In this document: positions 63,439 to 64,000 of the stretch, piece by piece
Layout: every line of letters starts with the position of its first letter
Numbering within the stretch: the stretch's first letter is position 1
Source: Streptomyces sp. JH14
GTDB taxonomy: Bacteria > Actinomycetota > Actinomycetes > Streptomycetales > Streptomycetaceae
Length of the DNA: 64,000 bases
Assembly (NCBI RefSeq): GCF_029428675.1
Contig: NZ_JAJNEL010000001.1
Coordinates: forward strand, 2,294,001-2,358,000
Direction: 5' to 3'
Program-made: the position numbers and the translations under genes
The notes under the pieces: generated by a model
Seen by the model: the letters and a program-made list of their open reading frames with translations, nothing else
Told to the model about the DNA's origin: nothing
The model's database searches: none

Positions 63439-64000
63439 TCACACCCGCTCGCCCGCCGCCTCGAACGCTCCCCTCGCCAGCCGGTGCAGCAGCGCGGCCG
63501 TGGTCGTGCGGCCGGGGAGGGCGCCGGGGCGGCCGAGGTGCGGGGTCGAGTTGAGCAGGCCGAAGACCGCATGGACGGCGGCGCGGGCCTCACTCTCGGG
63601 GAGCAGGGGGTACAGGGCGCGGACCACCTCGACCCACAGTTCCACGTACTGGCGCTGCAGCTGGCGCACCCGCTTGCGGTCGGAGTCCCGGAGGCGGTCC
63701 AGCTCGCGGTCGTGCAGGGTGATCAGAGGGCGGTCGTCGAGGGCGAAGTCGATATGGCCCTCGATGAGCGCGTCCAGCAGGGTCTCCGGTGAGCCGTCGC
63801 CGGAGGTCGCGTCCTCGGTGACGCGCAGTCGGCCGCCGGCCAGGAGGCGCTCACTGATGCCGACCAGCAGTTCGGCGAGCATCGCGTCCTTGCCGGGGAA
63901 GTGGCGGTAGAGCCCGGGGCCGCTGATCCCCACGGCGGCGCCTATCTCGTCGACGCCCACACCGTGGAAGCCGCGCTCGGCGAAGAGGCGGGCAGCCTCC
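63439..64000 (-). CDS. TetR-family regulator (5' end beyond window)
   Basis: The frame is open to the window edge, so the start is missing; at least 187 residues are visible. The helix-turn-helix is clear: AARLFAERGFHGVGVDEIGAAVGISGPGLYRHFPGK (landmarks: FAERGFHGV, then GISGPGLYRHFPGKDAML). The C-terminal ligand domain starts LLDALIEGHIDFALDDRPLITLHDREL. TetR proteins of this type often control acyl-CoA metabolism genes; the AAGCGCTT site before the acyl-CoA dehydrogenase could be a target, but this is speculative. Confidence 0.9.
   Translation of the reverse strand, partial: EAARLFAERGFHGVGVDEIGAAVGISGPGLYRHFPGKDAMLAELLVGISERLLAGGRLRVTEDATSGDGSPETLLDALIEGHIDFALDDRPLITLHDRELDRLRDSDRKRVRQLQRQYVELWVEVVRALYPLLPESEARAAVHAVFGLLNSTPHLGRPGALPGRTTTAALLHRLARGAFEAAGERV

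Overview
The window looks like an internal piece of a Streptomyces-type chromosome. It has very high GC, strong third-position GC bias, many GTG starts, long hairpin terminators, and a gene content typical of the genus: a 429-aa citrate synthase, a CsoR-type copper site, secreted peptidoglycan enzymes, an S37 prolyl peptidase and a Tat-exported GH3 enzyme. I see no rRNA, tRNA, CRISPR array or replication origin. The genus is inferred from style and gene families, not from a database match.

Region 1 (1-10.6 kb): a Mph/APH-type kinase, a broken DUF4291 remnant, a maleylpyruvate-isomerase-like protein, then a minus-strand myo-inositol catabolic operon (iolC, a Cgl0158-like aldolase, iolB, iolD, mmsA) with an iolE-like gene facing it across a shared control region. 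Two small proteins follow. Region 2 (10.7-19.1 kb): a zinc alcohol dehydrogenase, a CsoR-type operator with copZ-copA, a gene-poor stretch, citrate synthase and a RecD2-like helicase. Region 3 (19.1-21.4 kb): a degraded nuclease-toxin-like fragment, a secreted lytic-transglycosylase-like protein, a run of strong hairpins and a small lipoprotein.

Region 4 (21.4-28.5 kb): a polyamine-type ABC importer operon (ATPase, binding protein, two permeases, a class V aminotransferase-like protein) facing a GntR regulator that overlaps a gene for a soluble Cache-domain protein. Region 5 (28.7-35 kb): a second carbohydrate cluster (Gfo/Idh/MocA dehydrogenase, DUF993 protein, TIM-barrel isomerase) with a divergent LacI regulator, another isomerase, and an EamA exporter/LysR pair. 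It may supply the dehydrogenase step missing from the first inositol cluster, but that is inference.

Region 6 (36-46.3 kb): mostly secreted or envelope proteins (GH3 hexosaminidase, S37 peptidase, two small secreted proteins, a class A beta-lactamase-like protein) plus a 1248-aa fused ABC exporter. Region 7 (46.3-55.6 kb): agmatinase, a TPP-dependent enzyme and a sodium/solute symporter, divergent from a PucR regulator, then acyl-CoA dehydrogenase, TesB thioesterase and a cation diffusion facilitator. Region 8 (55.6-64 kb): an IS110-family element with a likely bridge-RNA-bearing upstream end, a phosphatase-like protein, a giant helical-repeat-like protein, a glycine-rich secreted protein and a TetR regulator cut by the window end.

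The most promising places for something new are the IS110 upstream end, the GntR/Cache pair, the hairpin run at 20.64-20.90 kb, the toxin remnant beside the helicase, and the start-codon hairpin at 46.27-46.30 kb.
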